Source of the DNA: Nitratiruptor tergarcus DSM 16512
GTDB lineage: Bacteria; Campylobacterota; Campylobacteria; Campylobacterales; Nitratiruptoraceae
Assembly (NCBI RefSeq): GCF_027946175.1
Contig: NZ_AP026671.1
Coordinates: 868,001-932,000 of the forward strand
DNA: 64,000 nt
Reading direction: 5' to 3'
Part shown: piece by piece, positions 8,307-18,533 of the stretch
Position numbering within the stretch: position 1 is the stretch's first letter
Layout: each line of letters opens with the position of its first letter
The notes under the pieces: generated by a model
The model's input: the letters and a program-made list of their open reading frames with translations, nothing else
The model's database searches: none
Told to the model about the DNA's origin: nothing
Made by a program: the position numbers and the translations under genes

Positions 8307-9280
8307 GAGTGTGGTATTTTGGTATTGTAATCGATGAGCCATTTTGCTAATTTTTTATTGAATTCATCCAAATCTGTAAAGAGTAAATCTTCATAGTATT
8401 GAATAAATTGTTCTTGAATTGTTCTATTGAATCTTTCATTGTGTGCATTCATTTTAGGGCTCCTTGGATATGTCCAGTAGTGTGTAAAGCCTTTTTGTTC
8501 AAGCAGAGCATCAAACTCTTTTTTAAATTCACTGCCATTATCTGAAAGAATTGCAAGTTTACGTTTTTGTTTGATGGAGGTTATTCCATCAATTAAAGCT
8601 TCAAGAGCATATGCAGTATGTTTTGCTCTTTTAGATGGAATTGCTACTGCGAATGCAATACGTGTGAGTGGGTCAATCATAGTAAGGATATATCGTTTTA
8701 TACCGTTTGATACTATTTGGATGGTATCGACTGCCCAGAGTTCAAATGGTTTGGATTTGAGGTTTTTTGGTTTTCTGTTTTTTTGTGTCTTCTTTTTTGG
8801 TTTCACTTTTCCTTTTGTATCGATGCGGTAGGGAAAAAGTCTCATTGTATCTGGTGCTTTTGCGATTATTCTTCCTATTGTGGATTCCGAGGGAGTTTTA
8901 AGTTCTTTTTCTTCACAAAAAGGTTTAAGCAGGTGGTAGAGTTTTGCTTTGCCGATGTTGGGATATGCTTTTCTTAATCGTTTTATCTCTTTAATAACTT
9001 CTATTGGAACTTTTGACTCTCTTACTCTTTTTGGTCTTCGTGATTTTGGATTTAAGGCTTTTATATCGCCATCTGCATCATTGAAACTCTTTTTCCATCG
9101 AAAGAGTGTTCTTCTGCTTACTCCAAAAGCTTCAGTTGTTGCTGCTAGTCCATATTTTTCCCAAAACTCCAATATCTTTTTTCTTCTTTTTGCCTCTTCG
9201 CTTATCATAAGCGAATTGTAGTATATCCTCTCTAATCTTTTATATCCTTTGAGCCCTGGCAACGTGTATTTGATTTGCAC
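8300..9280 (-). pseudogene. IS481-like transposase, copy 2 (C-terminally truncated)
   Basis: It is nearly identical to copy 1 through residue 325 (one visible amino-acid change, R220K) and keeps D185, D247 and E282. The fusion to copy 1 replaces the last 30 or so residues: the reading frame runs into the right end of copy 1, which supplies one alanine and a TAA from its TTATGCA terminus. The missing C-terminal tail and missing left inverted repeat make independent transposition unlikely, although the protein could still be made and might act on other copies. Confidence 0.8.
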
Positions 9281-9326
9281 TCCTCACTCTCCCTCTCAGA
9301 GTGCCATATGTGTTTGAACTTATGCA
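8307..9326 (-). mobile_element. Insertion sequence copy 2, left-truncated, 1,020 bp
   Basis: This is a second copy of the same element in the same orientation, offset by exactly 1,020 bases. It lacks the first 76 bases (the equivalent of 7211-7286), including the left terminal repeat. The junction shares the short sequence AGAGT with copy 1. Copies differ by scattered, mostly synonymous changes (for example around 8429-8435, 8578 and 8622-8642), so they have diverged slightly since duplication or came from two related donors. Confidence 0.85.
9299..9326. repeat. Right terminal inverted repeat of IS copy 2
   Basis: Identical to 8279-8306; ends CTTATGCA and is followed by six T of host DNA. 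Confidence 0.85.
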
Positions 9327-9443
9327 TTTTTTATATAAACCTATACCATATAGTATGCACTCAAACTGCAAGTATAAAATCTTGTACTAATCCTCTTTAA
9401 AAAAATTAAGTTTTTATCCCAATTTTAATTAGGAGAAATTTAG

Positions 9444-9449
9444 TATAAT
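9444..9449 (+). promoter_or_regulatory. -10 element of the Rrf2-DHH operon
   Basis: A perfect TATAAT lies 33 bases upstream of the rrf2-type ATG; no good -35 is visible at the right spacing, as expected if an activator or repressor is involved. The 155-base gap between the IS end and the gene also holds a near-palindrome (ATACCATATAGTAT, 9343-9356), which could be an operator but is too far upstream to be certain. Confidence 0.5.
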
Positions 9450-9481
9450 TAATCAATTAAAAGTATGGAAGAAGGTAGATT

Positions 9482-9886
9482 ATGCTGTTTACAAGGGCGA
9501 CAGAATATGCTCTTTTGGCATTGGTGATAATTGCACGAGAAAACAAGCCATTAGGAACCGATTATCTCTCGAAAAGACTCAATATATCAAGAAGCTTCTT
9601 AGCAAAAATACTCCAAGCTCTTGCTAAAAAAGATATTTTAAAATCTTACAAAGGGGCAACAGGTGGATTTATGCTCGCAAAACCTGCTGAAAAACTCTCT
9701 ATCAAAGAGATTAGCCAAGCAGCAGAAGGCAGAAGAATTAATATATTTGATTGTTCAAGTGCTCAAGAGCTTTGTCCAAGCAATCAAGGAGATTTTTGTA
9801 CTCTCTGGCCATTTCTCAACAAACTTCAAATAAAAGTAGATACTTTTTTAGATAATCTAACTCTTAAAGATATAATGGAGCCTTAA
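9482..9886 (+). CDS. Rrf2-family [Fe-S]-type transcriptional regulator
   Basis: The 134-aa protein opens with the Rrf2 winged-helix pattern (LFTRATEYALLALVIIA, then YLSKRLNISRSFLAKILQAL and the wing GATGGFMLAKPA). Three cysteines, C91, C98 and C106 (DCSSAQELC and FC), sit in the cluster-binding loop used by IscR, NsrR and RsrR to hold an iron-sulfur cluster. It therefore probably senses oxygen, NO or Fe-S status. IscR, NsrR or another subtype cannot be distinguished. The stop codon overlaps the start of the DHH gene by one base (TAATG), so the two are translationally coupled and the regulator may control its own operon. Confidence 0.88.
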   Translation: MLFTRATEYALLALVIIARENKPLGTDYLSKRLNISRSFLAKILQALAKKDILKSYKGATGGFMLAKPAEKLSIKEISQAAEGRRINIFDCSSAQELCPSNQGDFCTLWPFLNKLQIKVDTFLDNLTLKDIMEP

Positions 9887-10905
9887 TGGATTTTTATCAT
9901 CTCTCACACACAGATCTTGATGGCTATACCTGCCAATATATCACAAAACATATTTATCATGAAGGATTTTTTGTTAATGCTAATTATGGAGAAGAGGTAA
10001 CCGTACGTATAGATGAGATACTTCACAGAATAGAACGCTCTATGAAAGAGAATGTCTTCTTTCTTATCACAGATCTTAATCTGAGTGAAGATGAAGCAGC
10101 TTATCTTGATAATGAAATAAAAAGATTTAAAGAGAAAAATATCAAACTACTACTTCTCGATCACCATGCAAGTGGTATAGAAACAGCAGAAAAATTTGAT
10201 TGGTATCATCTCGATGTAACAAAATCTGCTTCAAAGATCACATATGATTATTTCAATAATGGTAATAACATCTCCCATCTTGAAAAGTTTATAGATGCAG
10301 TCAATGCAGTTGATATATGGTTGCAAGAGGATCCACTCTTTGAGTTTGGAAAAGTACTCATGCGCCTTGTAGATGAAGCAAAAGAGATCAATAGATTTAC
10401 TTTTAATTCTGCACATATCCGTTATAAACATACAATGCTCTCAAAAGCACTTCCCTACATTGAAAAAGAGCATAACTACATCCTTTTAGATGATGATATA
10501 TGCAAAATCAAGAAGAGTTTTTTCATAAAATCAAGCAACGATACATTGGATAATCTCGTAACCAATTACATTCTTGATCTCATTGAAGCAAAAAAAGAGG
10601 AGATGACAATATATTTCCAAGGCAATAAGGGTATCCTTACTTATGGAATTCAAAACAGCTCTATTGTCGGGAATGGCTTTTTACGCCTCAATCCAGATTA
10701 CCACTTCTTTATGAATGTAAGTCCACGAGGAACTTTTAGCCTCAGAGCAGATAATAAAATGGACGTATCAAAAATGGCAGAGCTCATTGCAGGCGGTGGT
10801 GGGCATCCAAATGCTAGTGGCGGTAAGCTTAAAGAGTTTAAAGAGTTCTTTATCTACGATGAGCTAAAATCTTTCATAGAAGCACTCTTGAAGGATAAAG
10901 AATGA
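9886..10905 (+). CDS. DHH/DHHA1-family phosphoesterase
   Basis: This 339-aa cytoplasmic protein has the DHH metal-binding motifs SHTDLDG (residues 7-13), TDLNL (62-66) and LDHHASG (91-97), and the C-terminal DHHA1 substrate motif GGGGHPNASGG near residue 305. Members hydrolyse phosphodiesters such as nanoRNA, pAp or cyclic dinucleotides in a Mn2+-dependent reaction. The closest type by organisation is an NrnA- or Campylobacterota-specific DHH protein; the substrate cannot be read from sequence. It is coupled on both sides, to an Rrf2 regulator (1-base overlap) and to a small acidic protein (4-base overlap). Confidence 0.88.
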   Translation: MDFYHLSHTDLDGYTCQYITKHIYHEGFFVNANYGEEVTVRIDEILHRIERSMKENVFFLITDLNLSEDEAAYLDNEIKRFKEKNIKLLLLDHHASGIETAEKFDWYHLDVTKSASKITYDYFNNGNNISHLEKFIDAVNAVDIWLQEDPLFEFGKVLMRLVDEAKEINRFTFNSAHIRYKHTMLSKALPYIEKEHNYILLDDDICKIKKSFFIKSSNDTLDNLVTNYILDLIEAKKEEMTIYFQGNKGILTYGIQNSSIVGNGFLRLNPDYHFFMNVSPRGTFSLRADNKMDVSKMAELIAGGGGHPNASGGKLKEFKEFFIYDELKSFIEALLKDKE

Positions 10906-11159
10906 AAAGCGATAAAGAAAAACTCGACGAAGCGGAGTTTGAAATAGAAGAGCTAGCCATGCAATTAGCAGATATGCTTGGAGCAGCACTCCACTATGCA
11001 GGAGTTCCTGATAGTAAAATGGCTCAAGCGGTAGAGGCCTATCTCAATGGAATTGATGAAGTCTTTGGTGATGACTTAGAGGGAGAGATGGGCTACGAAG
11101 AGGTCATTAAAGTAATAGAACATCTTAAAAAAACAAGACCAGAGCTTTTTAGAAAATAG
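10902..11159 (+). CDS. Small acidic conserved-type protein, function unknown
   Basis: An 85-aa, strongly acidic helical protein whose ATG overlaps the DHH stop by four bases, so translation is coupled. It contains EIEELAMQLADMLGAALHYAG, then a KMAQAVEAYLNGIDEVF helix and a basic end (KKTRPELFRK). There is no signal peptide, membrane segment or cysteine. Its position suggests it helps the DHH phosphoesterase. I do not recognise the family. It is followed one base later by the end of the convergent cmoA. Confidence 0.6.
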   Translation: MKSDKEKLDEAEFEIEELAMQLADMLGAALHYAGVPDSKMAQAVEAYLNGIDEVFGDDLEGEMGYEEVIKVIEHLKKTRPELFRK

Positions 11160-11867
11160 TTATTTCCTCGCAAAAAATGTAGCAAAGTTAGCCCAGCGAA
11201 ATATGGGCTCTACAAAACGAAATCCAGTTTGTAAAAGCATCTCTTCGTTCTCTTTGAGAGTATAAGGAATAAGTACATTTTCTAGTGCTTCTCTCTTTTG
11301 TGCTATCTCATAATCACTATATCCCTGCTCTCTTTTAAAATCGTAGTAAATATCTATGAGCTGCTTGTTGAGTCTCTTATCTTCAGTAATAATTTTTTCA
11401 CTAAAAATAAACACGCCTTCATCTTCCAATTTTTCATAGATTTTTTTTACAAATTTTTCTCTTTTAAGCGGTCGAATAAATTGCAATGTATAGTTGGCTA
11501 TAAAGCAGTTAGCTAGTGAAAAATCGTACTCCAATATATCAGCATAAATAAATTCAATATCGACTCCAAAAGCTTTTGCCTTATTCTTTGCTCTTTGTAG
11601 CATTGCAGCAGAGTTATCAATACCTTTAAGGTAGAGATTTTTATCACTCTTTTTTGCAATCTCTATGAGAAGTGTTCCTGTTGAGCATCCAAGATCATAA
11701 ATAGTAGCATCTTCTTGAAGATTTTTTATAACAAGATCCCGCACTAAGGCTAAATTCTCTTTGTAAAAAGGGACTGAGCGTCCGATCATATCATCAAATA
11801 CAGTTGCAACCTCTTCATCAAACTCAAACTGCTTGGAAATTGGCTTTTTAAAAATCTCGTCTTTCAC
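11160..11867 (-). CDS. cmoA: Carboxy-S-adenosyl-L-methionine synthase CmoA
   Basis: CmoA makes carboxy-SAM from SAM and prephenate; CmoB uses it to modify U34 of tRNA to cmo5U. The 235-aa protein has the class I methyltransferase motif DLGCSTGTL at about 58-66, [12 protein letters not shown] and the characteristic IANYTLQFI and [13 protein letters not shown] blocks, with the conserved C-terminal [10 protein letters not shown]. It is the last gene of the rppH operon, overlapping the thioredoxin-domain gene by 4 bases. CmoB is not in the window. Confidence 0.88.
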   Translation of the reverse strand: MKDEIFKKPISKQFEFDEEVATVFDDMIGRSVPFYKENLALVRDLVIKNLQEDATIYDLGCSTGTLLIEIAKKSDKNLYLKGIDNSAAMLQRAKNKAKAFGVDIEFIYADILEYDFSLANCFIANYTLQFIRPLKREKFVKKIYEKLEDEGVFIFSEKIITEDKRLNKQLIDIYYDFKREQGYSDYEIAQKREALENVLIPYTLKENEEMLLQTGFRFVEPIFRWANFATFFARK

Positions 11868-13882
11868 TTCAGAGCCTTTTTACTCCATTTTCCACTACTT
11901 TTTTGCTGGAGAAGTTTTTCAATCTTCTCTTTAATAACAGCAAAATTATCACTTTCAGCAAAACATGTATCTATTTTGCAAGCTAAAAATTTTTTATCCT
12001 TACTTTTCTTTGTTAAGATATAAGGATAGCGTATAAATGCGATCTCTTTGAGATAGTTTTGAATTTTTTGCGACTTTATTACTACATCACCTATTAAGAT
12101 ACGTAAAAATGCCCTTGTGGCTGTTGGGTAGTAACCAGGATCGTGATATATAAGTGCAGATTTTTCATACATACTCTTTTTTGCAAATTGATAGAGTTTA
12201 AGATCTTCACTAAGCATTGCAATATCAAGCATCGCATGATAGAGTGTTGCTAAAGCACTCGAGTAGTAGCTATCACTCAAATCTGCAGGCAATTCTATAT
12301 CTTCTTGACTAAAATACCAAACCCCTTTTTTGAAAAACTTCTCTTTTGCTTTTTTGAGGAGCTCTTTTGCAGTTTCTAAATACCTCTTTTTGCCACTGAG
12401 CATATATGCATCATTCAAAGCTTTTATGAGATACGCATAGTCTTCAAGTAAAGCCTCTTTTGTAGGAGGATTAGAAGACAATTTTTGATGGTAGAGATTA
12501 CCGTGAATATACATTTCTTGCAAAAGTCTATCTAAAGAGGCAAGAGCTTCATTTTTATATTTCTCATCAAATATAAATGTATGCATTTTTGCATCTATAT
12601 ACATCGCATTCCAAGCAGTAATTATCTTTTTATCAATAAAAGGATATTTTCGTTTTTTTCGCATTTTTTGTAAAAGTTGTACAATTTTTTCATCTCTTTT
12701 TCCAACTAATCTTGGATTTGAGAGCACAGAATCAAAATTTCCATCCTCTTCAATGCCAAGATTGCTTAGAGCCTTTTGCGCACGGTTCTTTGCCACTCCC
12801 TCTTTTAATAAATAGCGCAGTGTCTCATCATAATCATAGAGAAAATAGCCACCCTCTTTACCTTCACTATCTGCATCGCTGGCGCTAAAATAGAGGCCCT
12901 CATATCCAAAACGGCTGTCAAGCTCTTTGATCGTCTCTTGCACTACTCTAGCAAAAAGAGGCTCTTTTTTAATAGTATATGCCTTGGCATATACTCCAAT
13001 GAGCTCTGCATTGGTATAGAGCATCTTTTCAAAATGGGGAATTTGCCACTTCCTATCTGTGGTATAGCGAAAAAACCCTCCCTCAATTTGATCATATATG
13101 CCACCCTTTGCCATAGACTCAAGGCTTTTTTTTGCCATTTGCCACGCTTTTTCTTCATGAGTTATCAAGTAAATATCCAAAAGCAGAGCAATGGTACTTG
13201 CTTGAGGAAATTTTACTCTTTGAGAAAAGCCTCCATAAATGGAGTCGAAACTTTTTTCTATTTGCTTGAGCGCTTTGTTTGCTAGCGAGAGATCTAACTG
13301 CACTGGAACGTACCTAGCATGCAGTACCTCATTAACAAGCTTTAAAACTGCTTCACCTCTTTTTTGCAGATACTCTCTTTTTTCTTTGTAGCCTTGCGCT
13401 AAAATTGGAAGAATTGTTTTAAGTCCTTTGACACCATAACCATCTTCTGGTGGAATATACGTTGCGCTAAAAAAGGGCTTTTTATCTTCACTCATAATGA
13501 TTGTAAGAGGCCACCCACCACTTCTACGATGCATTACTTGGAAAACTGTTTGATAAAACTTATCAAGATCGGGGCGCTCCTCTTTATCTACTTTAATGGG
13601 AATAAAGTTTTCATTAATAAGTTTTGCAATCTCCTCATTTTCAAAGGACTCTTTCTCCATTACATGACACCAATGGCAAGTACTATAGCCAATAGAGAGA
13701 AATATTGGTTTGTGCTCTTTTTTTGCCTTTTCAAAAGCCTCTTTGCCCCAGGGACACCAATTAACAGGATTGTGGGCATGCTGACGCAAATAGGGAGACT
13801 CTTCATGAATGAGGGCATTAGTATACTTTGCACCAAAAAGAAAGAGTGTAGTAAAAATGATGCCTAAAAACTTTTTTAGCAT
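11864..13882 (-). CDS. Exported thioredoxin-domain/DUF255 protein (YyaL/SSP411 family)
   Basis: The 672-aa protein has an N-terminal hydrophobic signal (residues 3-19) then the family opening [20 protein letters not shown] and a thioredoxin-like domain with the redox motif CHWC at C69-C72. The rest is a six-hairpin glycosidase-like (alpha/alpha)6 barrel, with PHFEKMLY and SASDADSEG in the expected places. Most relatives are cytoplasmic; the apparent signal peptide here would put it in the periplasm. Substrate and reaction are not established for the family. AAAGGATATACA precedes its ATG. It overlaps ribF by 7 bases. Confidence 0.85.
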   Translation of the reverse strand: MLKKFLGIIFTTLFLFGAKYTNALIHEESPYLRQHAHNPVNWCPWGKEAFEKAKKEHKPIFLSIGYSTCHWCHVMEKESFENEEIAKLINENFIPIKVDKEERPDLDKFYQTVFQVMHRRSGGWPLTIIMSEDKKPFFSATYIPPEDGYGVKGLKTILPILAQGYKEKREYLQKRGEAVLKLVNEVLHARYVPVQLDLSLANKALKQIEKSFDSIYGGFSQRVKFPQASTIALLLDIYLITHEEKAWQMAKKSLESMAKGGIYDQIEGGFFRYTTDRKWQIPHFEKMLYTNAELIGVYAKAYTIKKEPLFARVVQETIKELDSRFGYEGLYFSASDADSEGKEGGYFLYDYDETLRYLLKEGVAKNRAQKALSNLGIEEDGNFDSVLSNPRLVGKRDEKIVQLLQKMRKKRKYPFIDKKIITAWNAMYIDAKMHTFIFDEKYKNEALASLDRLLQEMYIHGNLYHQKLSSNPPTKEALLEDYAYLIKALNDAYMLSGKKRYLETAKELLKKAKEKFFKKGVWYFSQEDIELPADLSDSYYSSALATLYHAMLDIAMLSEDLKLYQFAKKSMYEKSALIYHDPGYYPTATRAFLRILIGDVVIKSQKIQNYLKEIAFIRYPYILTKKSKDKKFLACKIDTCFAESDNFAVIKEKIEKLLQQKSSGKWSKKALK

Positions 13883-14709
13883 TGTATATCCTTTAAAATC
13901 TCCTGCGCTTTTTTTATATCATCTTCTATCTGTTTTTTAAGCTCATGTAAAGAGTCAAATTTTTTATTTTTGCGTATAAAAGCAGCAAACATTATACCTA
14001 TTTCATCACTCCCTTCTGTAAATTCTTCCAAAATATATGTCTCAACTGCAAAACTCCCATCAGTCACATAGCGATGCCCTATAAATGTAACACTTCTATA
14101 TTTTTTTTGAGCTATTCTTGTATATGTAGCATAAACTCCCTCTTGTGGTAAAAGAAAGCGTTCTACTTTAAGATTCATAGTTGGTACCAACTCTTTACTC
14201 CCTATCCCCTGCCCTGCAACTCTTTTGCCAACGATTTCATAGCATCTGCCAAGAAGTCTATTTACCTGAGCAATTTCGCCTTTTTTTATATACTCTTTGA
14301 TAATTCGAGAATGCACTGAAACTCCATCAATTTTTACTTCATCCACAATTTCCACTTCCCCATCAAAATAGTTATGAAGATCTTGTGCTTTATACTTCCT
14401 ATTTTTTCCAAAGGCAAAATCGTATCCAACGACTATCTTTTTTAGATGAGGAAAATGTTTTTTCAGTAGAGCAATAAAACCTGCAGCATCTAGATGGCGA
14501 ATCTGCTGCAGTTTTAAAAAGAGGCAAGGATAGTGAGTGTACTTACAGCGTAACTCTCCAGGCGTAAGCAATGCATCCTCTTTGTCTATAACTACAATTG
14601 CACCTTTATCTCCTAGCCTTTTAAAGAGTTCTTGATGGGCTCTATGCATGCCATCAAACGCACCTATGGCAATCGCTTCAGCACTTTTCAAAGAGATAGA
14701 CCCACTCAA
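13876..14709 (-). CDS. ribF: Bifunctional riboflavin kinase/FAD synthetase RibF
   Basis: RibF phosphorylates riboflavin to FMN, then adenylates it to FAD. The N-terminal nucleotidyltransferase motif is [14 protein letters not shown], followed by [14 protein letters not shown]; the C-terminal kinase shows [20 protein letters not shown] and VPTMNL, as expected. The frame extends to a TTG at 14730, but TTG at 14709 has GAGG six bases upstream and a better N-terminus ([16 protein letters not shown]), so I use it. Overlaps tlyA by 32 bases and yyaL by 7. A non-ATG start plus deep overlap suggests translation coupled to tlyA. Confidence 0.93.
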   Translation of the reverse strand: MSGSISLKSAEAIAIGAFDGMHRAHQELFKRLGDKGAIVVIDKEDALLTPGELRCKYTHYPCLFLKLQQIRHLDAAGFIALLKKHFPHLKKIVVGYDFAFGKNRKYKAQDLHNYFDGEVEIVDEVKIDGVSVHSRIIKEYIKKGEIAQVNRLLGRCYEIVGKRVAGQGIGSKELVPTMNLKVERFLLPQEGVYATYTRIAQKKYRSVTFIGHRYVTDGSFAVETYILEEFTEGSDEIGIMFAAFIRKNKKFDSLHELKKQIEDDIKKAQEILKDIQC

Positions 14710-15382
14710 TATTTCCCTCTTTTCCTGCAATTTTCGCCTGCTCTTTACGAAGCTCTCTCCACCCTAGCTTCTTGACAGCCTCTTCAAACTTCTCTATAGC
14801 CCTTTGCACCGCTTTTGCATCTTTTACCACACCTCTTTTATCACGTTTTACATCTTTACCTACTTCAAACTGCGGTTTAAAAAGGGTTATAATATATCTT
14901 TTTGCTAGTCGATCTAAATCTTTAAGAATATGATGTAAACTAATAAAACTCACATCACAAGTTACAAGTTCAAAAGGCTTAGCTGTAAATGAGCGGATAT
15001 CTGTTTGGCTTTTATCTACTACTTTTGTATGGGTTTGCAAAGTAGGATGGAGTTGACCTTTTCCAACATCAAGCGCTACCACTTTTTCAGCCCCAAATTC
15101 GAGTAACACCTGCGTAAACCCTCCTGTAGAAGCTCCTACATCCAATACTTCCATTCCGGCAGGATTAAAGCCACTGCTTTGCAAAAAAGCTTTGAGCTTA
15201 TATGCAGCTCTACTCACATATAAATTTTGTAAAAGCGTAATATTCTCATCCCCAGTTACTTGCATAGCTGGCTTTGTAGCTACCTTGCCATCGACTAAAA
15301 CCTTTTTTGATCGAATGATCTCTGCTGCTTTATTTCTTGAATCAACTAAGTTTTGTTTCACTAAATAGCTATCAAGCCTCAA
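14678..15382 (-). CDS. tlyA: TlyA-family rRNA (cytidine-2'-O)-methyltransferase/hemolysin
   Basis: The 234-aa protein has an N-terminal S4 RNA-binding domain ([21 protein letters not shown], then KKVLVDGKV) and an FtsJ-type methyltransferase fold with the SAM motif [15 protein letters not shown] and the [10 protein letters not shown] block. TlyA methylates ribose at 16S C1409 and/or 23S C1920 in other bacteria. The frame is open back to 15511 inside ligA, but TTG at 15382, with GAGG spaced six bases, gives the conserved family N-terminus. It overlaps ligA by 11 bases. Confidence 0.93.
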   Translation of the reverse strand: MRLDSYLVKQNLVDSRNKAAEIIRSKKVLVDGKVATKPAMQVTGDENITLLQNLYVSRAAYKLKAFLQSSGFNPAGMEVLDVGASTGGFTQVLLEFGAEKVVALDVGKGQLHPTLQTHTKVVDKSQTDIRSFTAKPFELVTCDVSFISLHHILKDLDRLAKRYIITLFKPQFEVGKDVKRDKRGVVKDAKAVQRAIEKFEEAVKKLGWRELRKEQAKIAGKEGNIEWVYLFEKC

Positions 15383-17354
15383 GACCTGCCTCTTTAAGAA
15401 GTTCCCACATCTTCTCTTCAGGCAAGAGTGGTACGCCCAGTTTTTGTGCTTTTTCATATTTGCTACCAGGGTGCTCACCATAAAAAACATAATCTGTATG
15501 ATGTGAAACACTATTTGTCACATGTGCCCCTGCACGCTCTAGAAGCTCTTTTATTTTACTGCGCGGTAATCGCATCTCCCCTGTGAGAACTACAGTTTTA
15601 TGTGCAAGTGGTGAGTTTTTTACCTCTTCCTCTTTTTGTGGCTCAGTTGGCTGAATATATTCGATAAGCTGCTCAATTTTATCTTTGTTAACCTCTACAA
15701 ACTCTTTGATAGATTTAACCATCTCCGGCCCAAACCCTTCAATTTCATAAAACTTTTCAGGATCTACTTTGTACCAATTAAGTCCAAATTTCTCACATAT
15801 TTTCTTACTTGCAACTTCACCAATATGCTCTATGCCAAGGGCATTGACAAATCTCCAGCACTCTACTCCTCTTACACTTTGAATTGCATCTATGAGATTT
15901 TGCGCCTTTTTTTCTGCAAAGCCTGGAAGTTTCAATAGATCCTCTTTTTTTAGCTTAAAGAGATCCACTACATCTTTTACTAATCCTTTTTCATATAAAA
16001 GCTTTACCGTCGCTTCTCCAAGACCTGGAATATCTAAGCACTGTTTGGAAGCAAAGTAGATGATAGAATTGACAACTCTTGCTGGGCAGCTGAGATTTTG
16101 ACACTTAATCAAAAGTCCCTCATCCAATACTGGTTGTCCACATACAGGACACTTTGTTGGACGCTCTACCTTTTTCTCTTTTCCGGTACGATACTGCGTA
16201 AGAACCTTTGTTACTTCTGGAATTACATCACCACTGCGGATAACTATAACCATATCGCCAATGCGTATATCTTTGCGCTCAATCTCTGCATAGTTATGCA
16301 GTGTAGCTCGCTCCACCACTACACCTTCAATCTCTACTGGCTCTAAAATCGCTACAGGCGTAATAATGCCAGTACGCCCTACTTGTGGCACAATATCGAT
16401 TATTCTCGTCATCTTCTCCACTGCTGGGAATTTATACGCAACCATCCAACGAGGATACTTGACGGTATAACCTAAAACCTCATGTAGCGCAATTTCATCA
16501 ACTTTTATAACCATCCCATCAAGCATAACAGGAAGAGAGTCTCGCTCTTTAGAGAAATCTTCATAGAGCTTTTGTATTTCATCCTCATTTTCACAAATTG
16601 CACGCTTAAAAGGCTTGATAAAACCTTGCTCATACACAAAATCCATCTTTTCATGCTGATAGCGAAAATTGAGTGTATTGTAGCCGATATCCCAAGGATA
16701 GAAGTAGAGTTTTCTTTGTGCTGTTACTTTTGGATCAAGTTGACGCAAGCTTCCAGCTGCTGCATTGCGAGGATTTGCAAAAGTGGGCTCACCACGCATA
16801 CTTCGCTCTTCATTGAGCTTTTCAAAATCATCTTTACGAATAACTACCTCTCCACGAATCTCAATGAGGCCTTTATACTCTATGCCAAGAGGAATGGAAG
16901 GTATAGTCTTTGCATTTGCTGTTACATCCTCTCCAACCTCTCCATCACCTCTTGTAGCAGCACTCTTTAAAATACCGTTTTCATAAATAATATTGAGACT
17001 TGCACCATCAAATTTTGGCTCTATATAGAAATTAATATCCTCTCTTCCACTATTTTTATAGACTCTTTGGATCCACTCTTTAAGCTCACTCTCACTAAAC
17101 ACATCCTCCATCGACCACATTTTAGTAAGATGGCGCACCTTTTTAAACTCTTTTGCTGGCTCTGCACCAATACGCTGTGTAGGAGATGTAGGATCGATTT
17201 GCTCAGGATGAGCTTTTTCATACTCCTCTACTTCTCTGTAGAGTTTATCATACACCTCATCAGGAACTTCGGGATTATCTAAAACATAATAGGCATAGGC
17301 CCAGCGCTTTAGCTGTTCTACTGCTTTTTTGTACTCTTCATAGTTTGTAATCAT
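15372..17354 (-). CDS. ligA: NAD+-dependent DNA ligase LigA
   Basis: LigA seals nicks in replication and repair using NAD+. In the 660-aa product the adenylated lysine is K114 in EPKFDGASL; domain Ia ([20 protein letters not shown]), an OB fold with [15 protein letters not shown], a four-cysteine zinc finger (CPVCGQPV and [10 protein letters not shown]), helix-hairpin-helix repeats and a C-terminal BRCT domain ([19 protein letters not shown]) follow in the normal order. An upstream ATG at 17372 is in frame, but the ATG at 17354 has AAGGA at proper spacing. It overlaps tlyA by 11 bases. Confidence 0.97.
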   Translation of the reverse strand: MITNYEEYKKAVEQLKRWAYAYYVLDNPEVPDEVYDKLYREVEEYEKAHPEQIDPTSPTQRIGAEPAKEFKKVRHLTKMWSMEDVFSESELKEWIQRVYKNSGREDINFYIEPKFDGASLNIIYENGILKSAATRGDGEVGEDVTANAKTIPSIPLGIEYKGLIEIRGEVVIRKDDFEKLNEERSMRGEPTFANPRNAAAGSLRQLDPKVTAQRKLYFYPWDIGYNTLNFRYQHEKMDFVYEQGFIKPFKRAICENEDEIQKLYEDFSKERDSLPVMLDGMVIKVDEIALHEVLGYTVKYPRWMVAYKFPAVEKMTRIIDIVPQVGRTGIITPVAILEPVEIEGVVVERATLHNYAEIERKDIRIGDMVIVIRSGDVIPEVTKVLTQYRTGKEKKVERPTKCPVCGQPVLDEGLLIKCQNLSCPARVVNSIIYFASKQCLDIPGLGEATVKLLYEKGLVKDVVDLFKLKKEDLLKLPGFAEKKAQNLIDAIQSVRGVECWRFVNALGIEHIGEVASKKICEKFGLNWYKVDPEKFYEIEGFGPEMVKSIKEFVEVNKDKIEQLIEYIQPTEPQKEEEVKNSPLAHKTVVLTGEMRLPRSKIKELLERAGAHVTNSVSHHTDYVFYGEHPGSKYEKAQKLGVPLLPEEKMWELLKEAGLEA

Positions 17355-17364
17355 TTCTCTATCC

Positions 17365-18531
17365 TTAAACATCTAAAACTTTAAAAAGTATCCCTGTAAG
17401 ATAGAGCGAAAATTCATTATTGAGTATATAGGGGTGATCTACATCTTGGAAAAGATACTCAACAATCTCTACAACTTTCTTATTATCAATGCTACTTTGC
17501 ATGATAACTTGCTCTAGATCTTTAAGCCCCACATGATGCGAGCAAGAAAAGAGTGCAATATAACCCTCATTGCGGATTAATTTCATTGCATTTACAGTGA
17601 TATCTTTAAAGCCTTTTAATGCAGAACTCTTTTTTGATCTGCTTTTGGCAAATGATGGGGGATCAAGGATAATAACATCAAATTTCTCCTTCTGTTTGCG
17701 TAGCTCTCGCAAATAATCGAACACATTTGCTACTACAAATTTTCCTTTAACATCATTCAACATAAAATTCTCTTTTGCCAGAGCAATTGCATCTTCTGAG
17801 ATATCTACTAATCGTACATCTGCATCTTTTTTTACTTTTGCATAGAGACCAAATCCACCAGCATGGCAAAAACAGTCAAGGATCTTATCTTTTTGTTTAA
17901 TGTAGCGAGAGACAATTTGGCGATTGCGTCTTTGATCAAGATAGAAACCTGTCTTTTGCGCATCTATGAGATTGACCTGAAATTTTATACCATTTTCTAC
18001 AAAAAAGACGCGCTCTGGTATCTCACCTATTATTTCATTAAAAGGTTCAACCTTCTCTTTACGTAAAGAGTTTTTTTCTCCTTCAATATATACTCCTTTT
18101 GGCTCATAGAGATTAAGAAGAATATCTAATATCTCCTCTTTAAAGCGCAAAATCCCAGCTGTAAGAAACTGCACACTAAGATACTCTCCATACCTATCTA
18201 CTATAAGACCAGGAAGGTAGTCTCCTTCAGAGTGTATAACCCTACAAGCATTATCAAAAAGCTTTACTCTCTTTGCTGCTGCACGCAATATACGTGATTT
18301 AAAAAAACGATAATTGATTGGCTCATCTTTTAATGAAAGTATGCGAATTGTAATAGTGCTCGCAGGATTAATATATCCTACTGCCAAAAATTGTTCATTT
18401 TCATCAAATATTTTTACGAGCTCACCAGCTTCATACTCCTCTAATGGACTTATAATATCACTCTTATAGACCCATGGGAAAAATTCATGAACCTTTTTTG
18501 CTGCCTTTTTATTGATAATACATCTTTTCAT
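17365..18531 (-). CDS. rlmI: PUA-domain rRNA (cytosine-C5)-methyltransferase, RlmI/RlmO type
   Basis: This 388-aa cytoplasmic enzyme has an N-terminal PUA RNA-binding domain (GELVKIFDENEQFLAVGYIN) and a Rossmann SAM-methyltransferase core: DCFCHAGGFGLYAK (motif I), VRLVDISEDAIALAKEN, and the catalytic DPPSFAKS motif. RlmI methylates 23S C1962; the exact target here is an inference. It sits three bases downstream of folP and ends just before ligA. Confidence 0.85.
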   Translation of the reverse strand: MKRCIINKKAAKKVHEFFPWVYKSDIISPLEEYEAGELVKIFDENEQFLAVGYINPASTITIRILSLKDEPINYRFFKSRILRAAAKRVKLFDNACRVIHSEGDYLPGLIVDRYGEYLSVQFLTAGILRFKEEILDILLNLYEPKGVYIEGEKNSLRKEKVEPFNEIIGEIPERVFFVENGIKFQVNLIDAQKTGFYLDQRRNRQIVSRYIKQKDKILDCFCHAGGFGLYAKVKKDADVRLVDISEDAIALAKENFMLNDVKGKFVVANVFDYLRELRKQKEKFDVIILDPPSFAKSRSKKSSALKGFKDITVNAMKLIRNEGYIALFSCSHHVGLKDLEQVIMQSSIDNKKVVEIVEYLFQDVDHPYILNNEFSLYLTGILFKVLDV

Positions 18532-18533
18532 AT

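Noticed and set aside
14709-15511. Longer start sites for ribF and tlyA
   Set aside because: The added residues do not resemble the families and lie inside upstream genes; the TTG codons with GAGG are better.
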